Source: Lachnospiraceae bacterium UBA7093 (GTDB lineage Bacteria; Bacillota; Clostridia; Lachnospirales; Lachnospiraceae). From it: a stretch of 64,000 nucleotides of DNA. This document shows positions 6,577 to 16,868 of the stretch, one piece after another. The stretch spans positions 5,839 through 69,838 of the forward strand of contig DKYT01000062.1 in assembly GCA_002492465.1 (NCBI GenBank), given 5' to 3'. The notes under the pieces were generated by a model. It saw only the letters and a list, made by a program, of their open reading frames with translations. It was not told the origin of the DNA and did not search any database. Position numbers and translations under genes: made by a program. The number at the start of each line of letters is the position of its first letter. Position 1 is the first letter of the stretch.

Positions 6577-8970
6577 ATGCAATACGGGCATTTTGATGAT
6601 AACAAGCGGGAATATGTGATAGATCGGGTTGACCTGCCCACATCATGGACCAATTATCTGGGAGTGGAGGATACCTGTGTGGTAGTGAACCATACAGCAG
6701 GCGGTTATATGTTTTATAAGACGCCGGAATATCACAGGGTTACCAGATTCAGAGGAAACAGCATTCCCATGGACCGTCCGGGTCATTATGTGTATTTGAG
6801 AGATGCCGAGAGCGGAGATTACTGGAGTATTTCATGGCAGCCGGTAGGCAAGCCGTTAGACGAGGCGAAGTACACCTGCCGTCACGGACTTTCCTACACC
6901 ACTTATGAATGTGATTACAGCAAAATCAAGGCGAGCCAGACCCTTTCAGTACCCATTGGCGATGCGCTGGAGCTTTGGGATGTAAAGATCAAAAACGAAG
7001 ACACGGTTCCCAGATCTTTACAGGTATTTTCCTACTGTGAATTTTCTTTTCATCATATCATGATCGACAATCAGAATTTCCAGATGAGTATGTACTGCGC
7101 GGGAAGCAGTTACCAGGACGGCATCATAGAGCACGACCTTTTTTATGAAGAGTTTGGATATCAGTATTTCACAATGAATGAACAACCGGATGGGTTTGAC
7201 TGCCTGAGAGATAAATTTATCGGGCTTTATCACACAGAGGACAACCCGGTTGCCGTTGAAAAGGGAGAGTGCAGCGGTTCCTTTGAAAAAGGTAACAATC
7301 ATTGCGGTTCCCTTCAGAAAAATATTGTTCTTGCGCCGGGAGAAGAAAAGAGGATTATCTTTATTTTAGGCGAAGGCAATCGGGATGCGGGAAGAAAGGC
7401 AAGAGAAAAATACAGCAATTTTGAGACGGTGGACGGGGTTTATGATACCCTTCGGGCTTATTGGCAGAGAAAGCTGGATAAGCTGCAGATCAACACTCCG
7501 AATCAGGGCATGAACACCCTGATCAATACCTGGACCTTATACCAGGCTGAGATTAATGTAATGTTTTCAAGATTTGCTTCCTTTATAGAGGTGGGCGGAA
7601 GAACAGGGCTGGGCTATCGGGATACGGCACAGGACGCTATGACCATTCCCCATTCTAATCCTGAAAAATGTAAACAGAGAATTGTGGAACTTTTAAGGGG
7701 ATTGGTTTCCGCAGGTTATGGGCTGCATTTGTTCCAGCCGGAATGGTTTGAGCCGGATGCGGAAGTGAAACCCTTTAAATCCCCTACTGTGATACCGGAA
7801 TTTGACAGAAGCAATATGGTTCATGGATTAAAGGATGCCTGTTCAGACGACGCCCTGTGGCTGGTTTCCTCTATTGTAGAATATGTGAAGGAGACGGGCG
7901 AAACGGAGTTTCTGGATCAGGTGATTACCTACGCCGACGGCGGCGAGGGAACGGTTTATGAGCATATGACCAGGATCCTGGACTTCTCCAACGAGCAGGT
8001 AGGCGCTACCGGAATTTGCAAGGGCTTAAGGGCTGACTGGAACGACTGCCTGAATCTGGGAGGCGGCGAAAGCGCCATGGTATCCTTCCTTCATTACTGG
8101 GCAATTGAAAACTTCCTGCAGATCGCGGAATATCTGGGTCGGAAGGAAGATGTGAAGAAATATACGGAAATGGCACAGAAGGTGCAGAAGGTCTGCGACG
8201 AACAGCTTTGGGATGAAGAGTGGTTTATCAGAGGCATCACCCAGAACGGCAGAAAGATCGGAACGAAGGAGGACAAGGAAGGAAAGGTTCACTTGGAATC
8301 CAATGCATGGGCAGTTCTTTCAGGTGCAGCGAAGCGGGAAAAAGGATTGAAGGCAATGGACAGCGTAAGGGAATATCTTTCCACGCCTTACGGTATTATG
8401 CTGAACGCTCCGTCTTATACGGTACCCGATGACGACATCGGTTTTGTAACAAGGGTTTATCCCGGCGTAAAAGAAAACGGGGCAATCTTTTCCCATCCCA
8501 ACCCCTGGGCATGGGCGGCGGAATGCGAGCTTGGCAGAGGCGACAGAGCGATGGAATATTATAATGCTCTTTGCCCTTATTATCAGAATGACATGATTGA
8601 GATTCGTGAGGCGGAGCCTTACTCTTATTGTCAGTTCGTTATGGGAAAAGATCATACGGCTTTTGGACGGGCAAGGCATCCGTTCATGACGGGCACAGGC
8701 GGATGGGCATACTTCAGCGCCACCCGTTACATATTGGGAATCAAACCCCAGCTGGATTATCTGGAGATCGATCCCTGTATTCCGGCGGACTGGGAGGGAT
8801 TTAAAGCGGATCGGGTATGGAGAGGCGCTTGTTTCCATATACAGGTGGAAAATCCGGACAAAGTCATGAAGGGGGTAAAAGAGATCTGGCTGGATGGACA
8901 AAAGGTAGAAAAAATCCCTGTAATGAAAAGCGGCTCAGAGCATCAGGTGAAGGTAATACTTGGCAGATAG
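6577..8970 (+). CDS. GH94 disaccharide phosphorylase, N,N'-diacetylchitobiose phosphorylase-like
   Basis: This 797-residue protein is a full-length glycoside hydrolase family 94 phosphorylase: it cleaves a beta-1,4 disaccharide with phosphate to sugar-1-phosphate plus the free sugar. The order is N-terminal beta-sandwich (YGHFDDNKREYVI, AGGYMFYKTPEYHRVTRFR), (alpha/alpha)6 barrel and C-terminal jelly roll. The catalytic acid lies in GLRADWNDCLNLGGGES (Asp 487 and 490). Blocks such as RFASFIEVGGRTGLGYRDTA and CSDDALWL resemble chitobiose phosphorylase (EC 2.4.1.280) more than cellobiose phosphorylase, from memory. ATG 6577 is chosen because AGAGGAGGA precedes it by six bases; the upstream ATG at 6541 has no site. 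TATAAT at 6515-6520 lacks a good -35, which suggests activator control. It sits with a phosphohexomutase and a sugar importer. Confidence 0.85.
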   Translation: MQYGHFDDNKREYVIDRVDLPTSWTNYLGVEDTCVVVNHTAGGYMFYKTPEYHRVTRFRGNSIPMDRPGHYVYLRDAESGDYWSISWQPVGKPLDEAKYTCRHGLSYTTYECDYSKIKASQTLSVPIGDALELWDVKIKNEDTVPRSLQVFSYCEFSFHHIMIDNQNFQMSMYCAGSSYQDGIIEHDLFYEEFGYQYFTMNEQPDGFDCLRDKFIGLYHTEDNPVAVEKGECSGSFEKGNNHCGSLQKNIVLAPGEEKRIIFILGEGNRDAGRKAREKYSNFETVDGVYDTLRAYWQRKLDKLQINTPNQGMNTLINTWTLYQAEINVMFSRFASFIEVGGRTGLGYRDTAQDAMTIPHSNPEKCKQRIVELLRGLVSAGYGLHLFQPEWFEPDAEVKPFKSPTVIPEFDRSNMVHGLKDACSDDALWLVSSIVEYVKETGETEFLDQVITYADGGEGTVYEHMTRILDFSNEQVGATGICKGLRADWNDCLNLGGGESAMVSFLHYWAIENFLQIAEYLGRKEDVKKYTEMAQKVQKVCDEQLWDEEWFIRGITQNGRKIGTKEDKEGKVHLESNAWAVLSGAAKREKGLKAMDSVREYLSTPYGIMLNAPSYTVPDDDIGFVTRVYPGVKENGAIFSHPNPWAWAAECELGRGDRAMEYYNALCPYYQNDMIEIREAEPYSYCQFVMGKDHTAFGRARHPFMTGTGGWAYFSATRYILGIKPQLDYLEIDPCIPADWEGFKADRVWRGACFHIQVENPDKVMKGVKEIWLDGQKVEKIPVMKSGSEHQVKVILGR

Positions 8971-8992
8971 CAGAAAAATGGAGGGCAGAAAA

Positions 8993-10408
8993 ATGATTAA
9001 ATTTGGTACTGGTGGCTGGAGAGCTATCATCGGTGATGAGTTCACCAAGGAAAATATCCAGATTCTTGCAAGGGCGGTTGCTGATAAGATGCGCGCGGAA
9101 GGGGTGGAAAAAAAGGGAATCGTACTTGGCTATGACAGAAGATTCCTGTCCAAAGAGGCAATGCAGTGGGCAGGGCAGGTATTTGCAAGAGAAGGGATTA
9201 AAGCATATCTGATCAATAAGTCGGCGCCTACGCCCCTGATTATGTTTTATGTGATGAAGCATGAGTTCCCCTACGGAATGATGATTACGGCGAGCCACAA
9301 TCCGGCAATTTATAACGGCATTAAGGTCTTTACAGCCGGCGGCAGGGATGCGGATGAGGTGCAGACGGCGGAGATTGAAAATTATATCAGAGATTTGACG
9401 GACATTCCTCCGGAAGAGATGGAATATGAGGAGGCGGTGGAGAAAGGGCTGATTCAGGAAATCTATCCCTTAAACGAATATCTGGATAATATTATTTCGG
9501 CAGTGAACATGGACGCCATACGGGAGGCGGGGCTGAAGGTTGCATTGGATCCCATGTACGGTGTCAGCGAGACTTCCTTAAAAACGATTCTTCTTACGGC
9601 AAGGTGTGATGTGGAGACCATCCACGAAAGGCATGATACATTGTTTGGGGGAAAGCTTCCTGCGCCTACGGCAATTACCTTAAGGGCATTGCAGAATTAC
9701 GTGATCGATAAGAAATGCGACATTGGAATTGCCACAGACGGGGATGCCGACCGGATCGGCGTGATCGACGATACGGGAAGATTCCTGCATCCCAATGATA
9801 TTCTGGTATTGCTTTATTATTATCTTGTAAAATACAAGGGCTGGAGAGGTCCCGTTGTCCGGAATATCTGCACCACCCATATGCTGGATATGGTAGCGGA
9901 GAAATTCGGAGAAAAATGTTATGAGGTTCCCGTAGGGTTCAAACATATCTCGGCAAAAATGTATGCAGTGGACGCGGTGATCGGAGGAGAATCCTCCGGA
10001 GGACTTACGGTCCGGGGACATATCAAGGGAAAAGACGGGATCTATGCGGCGGCGCTTCTGGTGGAGATGATCGCTGTGACAGGGAAAAAGCTGTCGGAGA
10101 TCGTAAAGGATATTGAAGCGGAATGCGGAACCATTTCCATGGAGGAAAGAGATTACAAATTTAATCAGGAGAAGAAAGACAGTATACGTAAAATTTTGCT
10201 TGAGGAAAAGAAGCTGCCTTGTCTCCCCTTTGCAATTGCAGACGTTTCCTATCTGGATGGCAGCAAGGTATATTTTGAGAACGGCGGATGGGTAACCGCA
10301 AGATTCTCCGGTACGGAACCGTTGCTTAGAATTTTCTGTGAGATGCCTGAAAAGGACGATGCGATAAAGGTGTGTGAGATATATGAAGATTTCTTGGGGC
10401 TTAAATAA
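8993..10408 (+). CDS. Alpha-D-phosphohexomutase (phosphoglucomutase / phosphoglucosamine mutase type)
   Basis: The protein (471 residues) converts a hexose-1-phosphate and its 6-phosphate form. All four family motifs are present: TASHNP with phosphoserine at about residue 101, metal-binding DGDADR near 250, sugar-binding GGESSGG near 342, and phosphate-binding RFSGTEP near 435. It lies 22 bases after the GH94 gene, so it most likely channels the phosphorylase product into metabolism. Whether it prefers Glc-1-P or GlcNAc-1-P is not readable. GGAGG precedes ATG 8993; the ATG at 8978 overlaps that ribosome binding site. Confidence 0.9.
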   Translation: MIKFGTGGWRAIIGDEFTKENIQILARAVADKMRAEGVEKKGIVLGYDRRFLSKEAMQWAGQVFAREGIKAYLINKSAPTPLIMFYVMKHEFPYGMMITASHNPAIYNGIKVFTAGGRDADEVQTAEIENYIRDLTDIPPEEMEYEEAVEKGLIQEIYPLNEYLDNIISAVNMDAIREAGLKVALDPMYGVSETSLKTILLTARCDVETIHERHDTLFGGKLPAPTAITLRALQNYVIDKKCDIGIATDGDADRIGVIDDTGRFLHPNDILVLLYYYLVKYKGWRGPVVRNICTTHMLDMVAEKFGEKCYEVPVGFKHISAKMYAVDAVIGGESSGGLTVRGHIKGKDGIYAAALLVEMIAVTGKKLSEIVKDIEAECGTISMEERDYKFNQEKKDSIRKILLEEKKLPCLPFAIADVSYLDGSKVYFENGGWVTARFSGTEPLLRIFCEMPEKDDAIKVCEIYEDFLGLK

Positions 10409-12518
10409 ACAAAAGATTGTGAAAAGCAAAAAACTAAATAAGGAAAAACCAAAAGGCGGTAAAAAATTTAAACTCAATATCAAGGGAGTCAATACCATTG
10501 TAGGAAAGCTGATCATCAGCTATGTGGTTCCCATCATATTGATCGTGGTTCTCGGCATTATTTCCTACAGGAAGGCGGCGGATACCATTATTGCCAACTA
10601 CGAGAACTCCATGGAAAATACCATTCAGAAGACCGCAGAGTATTATGGGCTTATGATGGACACTCTTGCAACGAACTGCAATCAGATTGCCATTGACAAT
10701 ACATTGCAGTCCTATTACCGGGGGGTATACAAGAATGATCCGCTGCAGGAGAAGAAGAATTTCCAGGAGATCAAAAAGAGTATGTTTAAGAATGCCTTTT
10801 CCGGCGATTTTGTCAATGGGATTTATGCCTTTGGCGAATACGGAAGCGCCAGCGTTTCCTATTCGGATGTAAAGAAGCTGGAATATGGGGCTTATGCAGA
10901 ATCCGAAGAGGGAACCCAGATGACCGGAATGAAGGAAAATATTTTGTATGCCGGTTATCATAACGACCTGGATGCCCAAACAGGGCATACTTCCGACGAA
11001 TATGCCTTTTGTGTGAAAAGGAATATTACCAACAAGTCGGCAAAGCCGATCGGTGTTATTGTGATGGATATTTCCATGGACGCGGCAAAGGAACCCCTCC
11101 TTCAGATGGATTTAGGAGAAGGAACTACCTGCGCTTTGATTTCCAGTGACGGCAGACAGATTTCTGATTTGGAGGAAGAGAATGAAATTTCCTTTGTTAC
11201 AATGGAAGCTTATCAGAACTTTATTGCCGGGGAAGAGAGCAGCAAAGCGGATTATATGAAGTATAACGGGAAAAATTATTTGTTCCTGTTTTCAAAAGTG
11301 GGGGATACGGGCTTTACAGTTTGTACCATGATTCCCAGAGCGTTGATTACTTCCAGATTGAAGGATATTCAAACGGCAACGGTGATTATTGTAATTATTG
11401 CATTGTTGATATCCGGATGTACGGCGGCGGTGATTTCCGCGGGAATGAACTCTTCCATCAAAAACATCAGTAAAGTGATGAAATCAGTAGCGGAAGGAGA
11501 CCTGACGGTATCTGTTCACGTGAAGGGAAAAGATGAGTTTAAAAAGCTGGGGGACCACGCAGGCGACATGCTTGCCAACACATAGGAACTGATTCAGAAG
11601 GCGGGAACGGTTTCCGGTCAGGTGCTTACATCTGTTTCCCATGTAACGGATACGTCGGGGCAGATGATGGTAACCACCGATAATATCCAGGACGCCATTA
11701 TGAAAGTGAACGAGGGCGTTTATCAGCAAAACGGAGAGGTGGAAAACTGCCTTGCCAAAATGGATGAGCTTGCGGAGCAGATCGAACAGGTAGATGAAGA
11801 GACGGACGGAGCCATCAGGCGTGCCGATAAGAGCAAAGCGGTAATGGAAAGAGGAACGGCAGCCATCGATCTGTTGGAAGAGAAAGCGAACGAAACCGCA
11901 AAAGTAACAGGACGAGTGATCGACAAGATAGAATCTCTGGCGGAAGAGACAGAGGCGATTACAGATATCATTAACACAATTCGAGGAATTGCTTCGAGAA
12001 CCAATCTGCTATCCTTAAACGCCCGAATTGAGGCATCCCGTGCCGGCAGCGCTGGCAGCGGATTTGCGGTAGTAGCGGAAGAGGTAGGCAAATTGTCCGA
12101 GGAGTCCATGCAGTCGGTGGAGCGCATCGGAGAGATCGTCAAGAGAATTGAAAATGAAACGCATAATACGGTACTGGTGGCAAGAGAATCTGAAAAGATC
12201 GTAGAAGAACAGGAAGCTGCAATGGGAGATACAGTGGAAGCTTTTCGTGAGATGAGCGACAGCGTAAGCGGTCTTGCAAGAAAAATCGAGAAAATTGCGG
12301 GCAATATGCGGAATATGGAATGCAGTAAGAACATGACCAAGGATGCGATTGCCAATATATCAGCCGTATCCAGACAGACGCTGGATTCCACCAATCAGAT
12401 GAAGGATGCGGTGGAAGTACAGATGGAGGCTGTAAAAGAGTTGAACGACGCTACCGGAAAGCTGGACGAGGAAGCACAGAAGCTGACCAGGGCGATCAGT
12501 AAGTTTAAAGTGGAATAG
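10374..12518 (+). pseudogene. Methyl-accepting chemotaxis protein interrupted by an in-frame amber codon
   Basis: Two pieces in the same frame, 10374-11585 and 11586-12518, together form one complete chemoreceptor of about 714 codons. The order is basic N-terminus, first membrane segment, extracellular sensor of dCache/PDC type, second membrane segment, HAMP (KNISKVMKSVAEGDLTVSV), then the signalling domain with hairpin tip RTNLLSLNARIEASRAGSAGSGFAVVAEEVGKL. A single TAG at 11583-11585 ends the first piece just after HAMP, where a Gln, Lys or Glu codon would fit (LANT-stop-ELIQKAG). No frameshift or deletion is needed. The start is unclear: GTG 10374 overlaps the mutase gene; ATG 10383 is an alternative. 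The truncated product could still sit in the membrane but could not signal. Its location suggests it once sensed the locus's sugar. Confidence 0.85.
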
Positions 12519-12553
12519 GGAAGAGATTTTTCTTGTAAAAGAAATTTTTTCAG

Positions 12554-12588
12554 ACAGGCAGGGATTGCAAAAAGCGATCCCTGCCTGT
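12554..12588. other. Perfect 12-bp stem-loop after the chemoreceptor
   Basis: ACAGGCAGGGAT (12554-12565) pairs with ATCCCTGCCTGT (12577-12588) around an 11-base loop. The U-tract is poor (TATACTT), so it may be a weak terminator or an mRNA-stabilising hairpin between the receptor and the sensor kinase. Confidence 0.6.
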
Positions 12589-12616
12589 TATACTTAAAAG
12601 AACTGAAACAGAAACT

Positions 12617-14368
12617 ATGAGGGAAGAAATTTTGAAGAAACGACGTCAATTAAAATGGAGTATGATTGTAATATTGCTGGTAACCTGGTTTATACCGCTG
12701 ATGCTGTTGTCCATGATTCTTTTCGTGGCGGTAGAACGCCAGGTAAACGGACAGGTGAGGGATACCATTACCATTTCTACCGACAAGGCAGTTGAGCTTT
12801 GTCAGTCAAAAATAGACGACGTAATCGTGGCATCAAAAAACTCCTCCTATCTCCCCACCGTTCGGAACAGCTACGTGAAATATCTTACAGATCACAATAA
12901 GCAGAGACTGGAGCAGGACATTTCCTATTTTATGTCTCAGCAGTACCGATACAATAAGGATATTAATATGACGGCAATTTATTTTACCAGCACGCCTGAG
13001 GCGATCTGTTATTGCTACAGCAATAACAACATCGTTACCTATAAGTCGGTAAAAGCGTTTCGCGCCTATGCAAAGGATGCGGTACAAAAGCGTGCCAAGG
13101 AACTGGATACGGAAACGGAATTTATGCGTATCAAGGGAAGAGTGTATTTAATCAGAAATATTATGGACAGGAACTTCCATCCTTACGCCGTGATTGTTAT
13201 GGAGCTGAACATGGAACACATTATGGAGGGGTTTAGCAGTATATGGGGATTTCAGGAAGGAGATCTCTTTGTGGACGGCGTTTCCATGCTTGGCTTATAT
13301 GAGACAGATCCCTACCAGGAAAGGTATCCTCAAAGAATCATGGAAAACAGTCATTTTGAGAGAAGTGCATCAGGTTCCTACGTATATAAAAAGGAAGAGA
13401 GCAACCGGCACCGCTTTGCCTACCTGGTAAACATCGATTCCACGGCAGTGGTCAGCGAAATGGATACCATCAAATATGTGTTTTTCCTGCTGTTTGCGTT
13501 TATGATTCCCTTGCTGGGCATTATTTTTTGGTTTTTTCATAAGCGCGTTAACATGCCTATCTATGTGCTGAGAAACGCCTATAAAGAGATTGAAAGAGAA
13601 AACTACGGTTATCAGATTAAGATTGAGGACAGCGACGAGGAGTTCTATGCCCTTGGAAGCGCATTTAACAGTATGTCCAAAACTTTGAAATATCAGTTCG
13701 AAAAAAGCTATTTGGAGGAGATTGCCCTTCGGGATGCCAATATCATGGCGCTCCAGTCCCAGATCAATCCGCATTTTCTGAACAATACGCTGGAGATTAT
13801 CAACTGGGAGGCGCGGCTTGGAGGAAACTATAAGGTCAGCAATATGATAGAGGCGCTTTCCACCATGCTTGAGGCGACTATGAACAGAAAAAAGGAGCAG
13901 TTGATTCCTCTTGCAGAGGAATTAAGCTATGTGGAGGCTTATCTGCTGATCATTGCCCAGAGATATGGCGAAAAGCTCCAGGTGGAAAAGGAAATCGACG
14001 AAAAGCTGCTGGGGGTTCGGGTGCCCAGACTGATCATACAGCCGATTATTGAGAATGCAGTGGAACATGGTATTGATATACGGCGTAAAGGAGAGATTAA
14101 GCTTACCATCCGCCGGGAGGGGGATATGCTTTTGATCGAGGTTATGGATAACGGTCATCTGACGCCGGAGGCAAAGGACAAGATCCAGAAACTGCTGGAG
14201 TCAGATGGCACAACGGAGATCTCCTCCTTAAGCCTGGGAATTCGCAATGTTGACAAACGATTGAAGATTATTTATGGGGAAGAATGTGGACTTACCATCA
14301 AAAGTAACAAGGAAAATCACACTGTGAGCACAATTATAGTTAAAATTGACAAGGGACAAGGGCAATAA
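12617..14368 (+). CDS. YesM-type sensor histidine kinase
   Basis: The protein (583 residues) has an N-terminal membrane segment (about 15-37), an extracellular cache-like sensor, a second membrane segment (about 283-306), HAMP, a His_kinase domain with QSQINPHFLNNTLEIINW (phospho-accepting His near 390), and a C-terminal HATPase with IIQPIIENAVEHGI and ATP-lid glycines. This is the LytS/YesM architecture. It probably pairs with the AraC-type response regulator at 17762, the two genes flanking the ABC importer they would control. No strong ribosome binding site precedes ATG 12617. Confidence 0.9.
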   Translation: MREEILKKRRQLKWSMIVILLVTWFIPLMLLSMILFVAVERQVNGQVRDTITISTDKAVELCQSKIDDVIVASKNSSYLPTVRNSYVKYLTDHNKQRLEQDISYFMSQQYRYNKDINMTAIYFTSTPEAICYCYSNNNIVTYKSVKAFRAYAKDAVQKRAKELDTETEFMRIKGRVYLIRNIMDRNFHPYAVIVMELNMEHIMEGFSSIWGFQEGDLFVDGVSMLGLYETDPYQERYPQRIMENSHFERSASGSYVYKKEESNRHRFAYLVNIDSTAVVSEMDTIKYVFFLLFAFMIPLLGIIFWFFHKRVNMPIYVLRNAYKEIERENYGYQIKIEDSDEEFYALGSAFNSMSKTLKYQFEKSYLEEIALRDANIMALQSQINPHFLNNTLEIINWEARLGGNYKVSNMIEALSTMLEATMNRKKEQLIPLAEELSYVEAYLLIIAQRYGEKLQVEKEIDEKLLGVRVPRLIIQPIIENAVEHGIDIRRKGEIKLTIRREGDMLLIEVMDNGHLTPEAKDKIQKLLESDGTTEISSLSLGIRNVDKRLKIIYGEECGLTIKSNKENHTVSTIIVKIDKGQGQ

Positions 14369-14473
14369 AAGACAAATAATAACAACTCTAATCATTAACC
14401 TTTTGGGCAAATTATTATAAGATAAATACAGATGAAACACAAACATCCAAATTAAACCCAGGGAGGAAAGAGA

Positions 14474-15892
14474 ATGAAGAAAAGAATTTTGTCACTTGTT
14501 CTGGCATCAGCCATGGTGCTTTCATTAGCAGCATGTGGAAGCAAGGATACGGGAAGCGCCAATGAAGAGCCGGCTCCGGCTGAAACAGAAGCAGAAGCGG
14601 AAGCGGAAGCGCCTGCAGAGCAGGAAAGCGAACCCGCTGAGGCAGAGGCACCTGCCGGTCCTGTAGAATTGAATGTAACCACAACGTTCGCAGGTGAAGA
14701 TGGAAATGCACAGAACTTCAAAAACGCGGTAGACGCATGGTGTGCTGAAACCGGCAACTCAGTAGCAGATACTTCCGCTACATCCGATGAAACCTTTAAG
14801 ACTCGCGTAATCACAGACTTTGAAACAGGTTCCGAGCCTGACGTACTGTTCTTCTTCAACGGAGCAGACGCTAACAGCTTTATTGAAGCAGGCAAGGTTG
14901 TTTCCATCGACGATATCCGCGCAGAGTATCCTGACTATGCAGGAAACATGAACGATGACCTTATTACAGATTCACTGGTAGACGGCAAGAAATATGCAGT
15001 GCCTGTAAATGGATTCTGGGAGGCAATGTTCGTTAACACAGAAGTTCTTGATGCAGCAGGCGTATCTGTTCCCGGCGCAGGTTATACATGGGATCAGTTC
15101 TTAGAGGACTGCCAGAAGATTAAAGATGCAGGTTATGCACCTATTGCATGCGCACTTGGAAACATCCCTCATTATTGGTGGGAGTTCGCAATCTTCAATC
15201 ATACATCACCTGCAACACACTTGAACGTTCCTACATCTGTAGACAGCGAGCAGGGGCAGGCATGGGTAGCCGGTATGGAAGACATCAAGGCTTTATATGA
15301 AGCTGGATACTTCCCGGAGAACACCTTATCTGCAACAGATGACGAAACATTTGCAATGTTCACAGAAGGCAAAGCAGCATTCCTGATCGATGGTTCCTGG
15401 AAAGTTGGCGGTATTGTAAATGCATGCCAGTCCGATCCTGAAGATCCTTCTACATTAGATGCTGATAAGCTTGCAAAATTTGATGTTACATATGTACCCG
15501 GTATGAATGACAGAAAAGCAACTGACCTGATCGGCGGTCTGTCAATGGGTTACTACATCACCACAAAGGCTTGGGAAGATCCTGAGAAGAGAGATGCAGC
15601 TGTAAGCTTCGTTTCCTACATGACTTCTGATGAGCTGGTACCCGTATTCGCACAGCATACAGCTTCCGCACTTAAGAATGCACCTGCTGTTGACGAATCC
15701 GCTTTCAATCCTTTACAGGTAAAGGCAATGGCAATGATGTCTGGTGTTACTTCCTTAACCGGAGCAGTACAGGATATCTTCCAGGGCGACTGCCGCGTAT
15801 CTACATTCGACGGCATGCCTGAGATCGTAACAGGAAGAGTTGATGCAATCGATGCAGTAGCAGAAGGTATTGACGCATACAACGCACAGTAA
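14474..15892 (+). CDS. Sugar ABC transporter substrate-binding lipoprotein (family 1)
   Basis: The signal peptide ends in the lipobox LSLAACG, so the mature protein is lipid-anchored at Cys22. An Ala/Glu/Pro-rich linker follows (about 30-60), then a family-1 extracellular solute-binding fold with the typical GKAAFLIDGSWKVGG block near residue 300. Total length is 472. It lies ahead of two MalF/MalG-type permeases and between a YesM and a YesN gene. Beside a GH94 phosphorylase, an oligosaccharide such as chitobiose or cellobiose is the likely ligand, by inference. GGGAGGAAAGAG precedes the ATG. Confidence 0.92.
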   Translation: MKKRILSLVLASAMVLSLAACGSKDTGSANEEPAPAETEAEAEAEAPAEQESEPAEAEAPAGPVELNVTTTFAGEDGNAQNFKNAVDAWCAETGNSVADTSATSDETFKTRVITDFETGSEPDVLFFFNGADANSFIEAGKVVSIDDIRAEYPDYAGNMNDDLITDSLVDGKKYAVPVNGFWEAMFVNTEVLDAAGVSVPGAGYTWDQFLEDCQKIKDAGYAPIACALGNIPHYWWEFAIFNHTSPATHLNVPTSVDSEQGQAWVAGMEDIKALYEAGYFPENTLSATDDETFAMFTEGKAAFLIDGSWKVGGIVNACQSDPEDPSTLDADKLAKFDVTYVPGMNDRKATDLIGGLSMGYYITTKAWEDPEKRDAAVSFVSYMTSDELVPVFAQHTASALKNAPAVDESAFNPLQVKAMAMMSGVTSLTGAVQDIFQGDCRVSTFDGMPEIVTGRVDAIDAVAEGIDAYNAQ

Positions 15893-15912
15893 TAAATAAT
15901 ATGCATAAATGT

Positions 15913-15943
15913 AAGGGCCGGGAGCATAAGGCTTCCGGCCCTT
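15913..15943 (+). other. Intercistronic stem-loop between binding protein and permease genes
   Basis: AAGGGCCGGGAGC (15913-15925) pairs with GCTTCCGGCCCTT (15931-15943) with one G-T pair. No U-tract follows. Such hairpins after binding-protein genes commonly protect the upstream message or attenuate read-through, giving more binding protein than permease. Confidence 0.7.
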
Positions 15944-15965
15944 ATAACAAAGAGAGGAGGCTGTT

Positions 15966-16853
15966 ATGGGCGCAAGTATTTATAAAAATAAAAAACCGTT
16001 GATTGTTTTTCTGCTTCCCGCATTTCTTTTTATGATCGTTTATTTGTACTATCCTTTTTTTCAAAATATTATAAATAGCTTTCAGCAGATTAAAAGGCTG
16101 GGGCAGTCTGGAACAGGATGGAATGATCCATGGTATATGAACTATGTGGAAATGGTGAAGGATCCTGTTGTATGGACTTCCATGAAAAACACTTTGATCA
16201 TGATGCTGGTAACGATCATAGGTCAGGTGGGAATCGCATTGATTTTAGCTCTTTTAGTGGATAATATACGGATAGGAGCGAAGTTCTTCCGTACAGTTTA
16301 CTTTTTCCCTATCGTTATTTCGGCAACTGCTTTGGGTTTGTTATTTAACCTGATTTTCCTTTATGATAAAGGAATGCTGAACCAGATTCTGGAGTCCTTG
16401 GGAAAGACCTCGCTTACAGACTGGAAAAGCGAAGGGCTCGCATTGTTTACCATGATGCTGCCGGTTATGTGGCAGTATGTAGGATTTTATTTTGTGATTA
16501 TGATAACAGGTTTGAATAATATCTCTGAGGAACTTTATGAGTCGGCATCCATAGACGGCGCCACCCGGTTCCAGAGAGTTCGATATATTTCACTGCCTCT
16601 CTTACATAATGTTCTTTGTACCTGTGTGGTACTGGCAGTGACAGGAGCGCTTAAGGTATTCGATCTTCCATGGACCATGTTCCCCAAAGGAATGCCCATG
16701 AAGAGCACTTTCCTGACAGGTACTTATATGTACTACCAGACCATGGAAGCAAAGAACGTAGACTATGGTTCAACCCTGGCAATTCTGCTGGTAATTCTTG
16801 GTGTCCTGACATCTAAGATCGTAAATGCGATCTTCAAAGAAAAAGATTATTAA
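15966..16853 (+). CDS. Sugar ABC transporter permease, MalF type
   Basis: This is a 295-residue inner-membrane protein with six hydrophobic segments. The ATPase-coupling EAA loop reads EELYESASIDGATRFQRVRYISLPLL (about 190-215). It forms the transmembrane pore with the next gene product. AGAGGAGG precedes the ATG. The downstream permease starts 15 bases after its stop. Confidence 0.93.
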   Translation: MGASIYKNKKPLIVFLLPAFLFMIVYLYYPFFQNIINSFQQIKRLGQSGTGWNDPWYMNYVEMVKDPVVWTSMKNTLIMMLVTIIGQVGIALILALLVDNIRIGAKFFRTVYFFPIVISATALGLLFNLIFLYDKGMLNQILESLGKTSLTDWKSEGLALFTMMLPVMWQYVGFYFVIMITGLNNISEELYESASIDGATRFQRVRYISLPLLHNVLCTCVVLAVTGALKVFDLPWTMFPKGMPMKSTFLTGTYMYYQTMEAKNVDYGSTLAILLVILGVLTSKIVNAIFKEKDY

Positions 16854-16868
16854 AAGGAGGCTGGTGAA

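Noticed and set aside
11583..11585. Pyrrolysine or other recoding of TAG
   Set aside because: Nothing in the window supports a recoding system, and many genes here end normally; a nonsense mutation is simpler.
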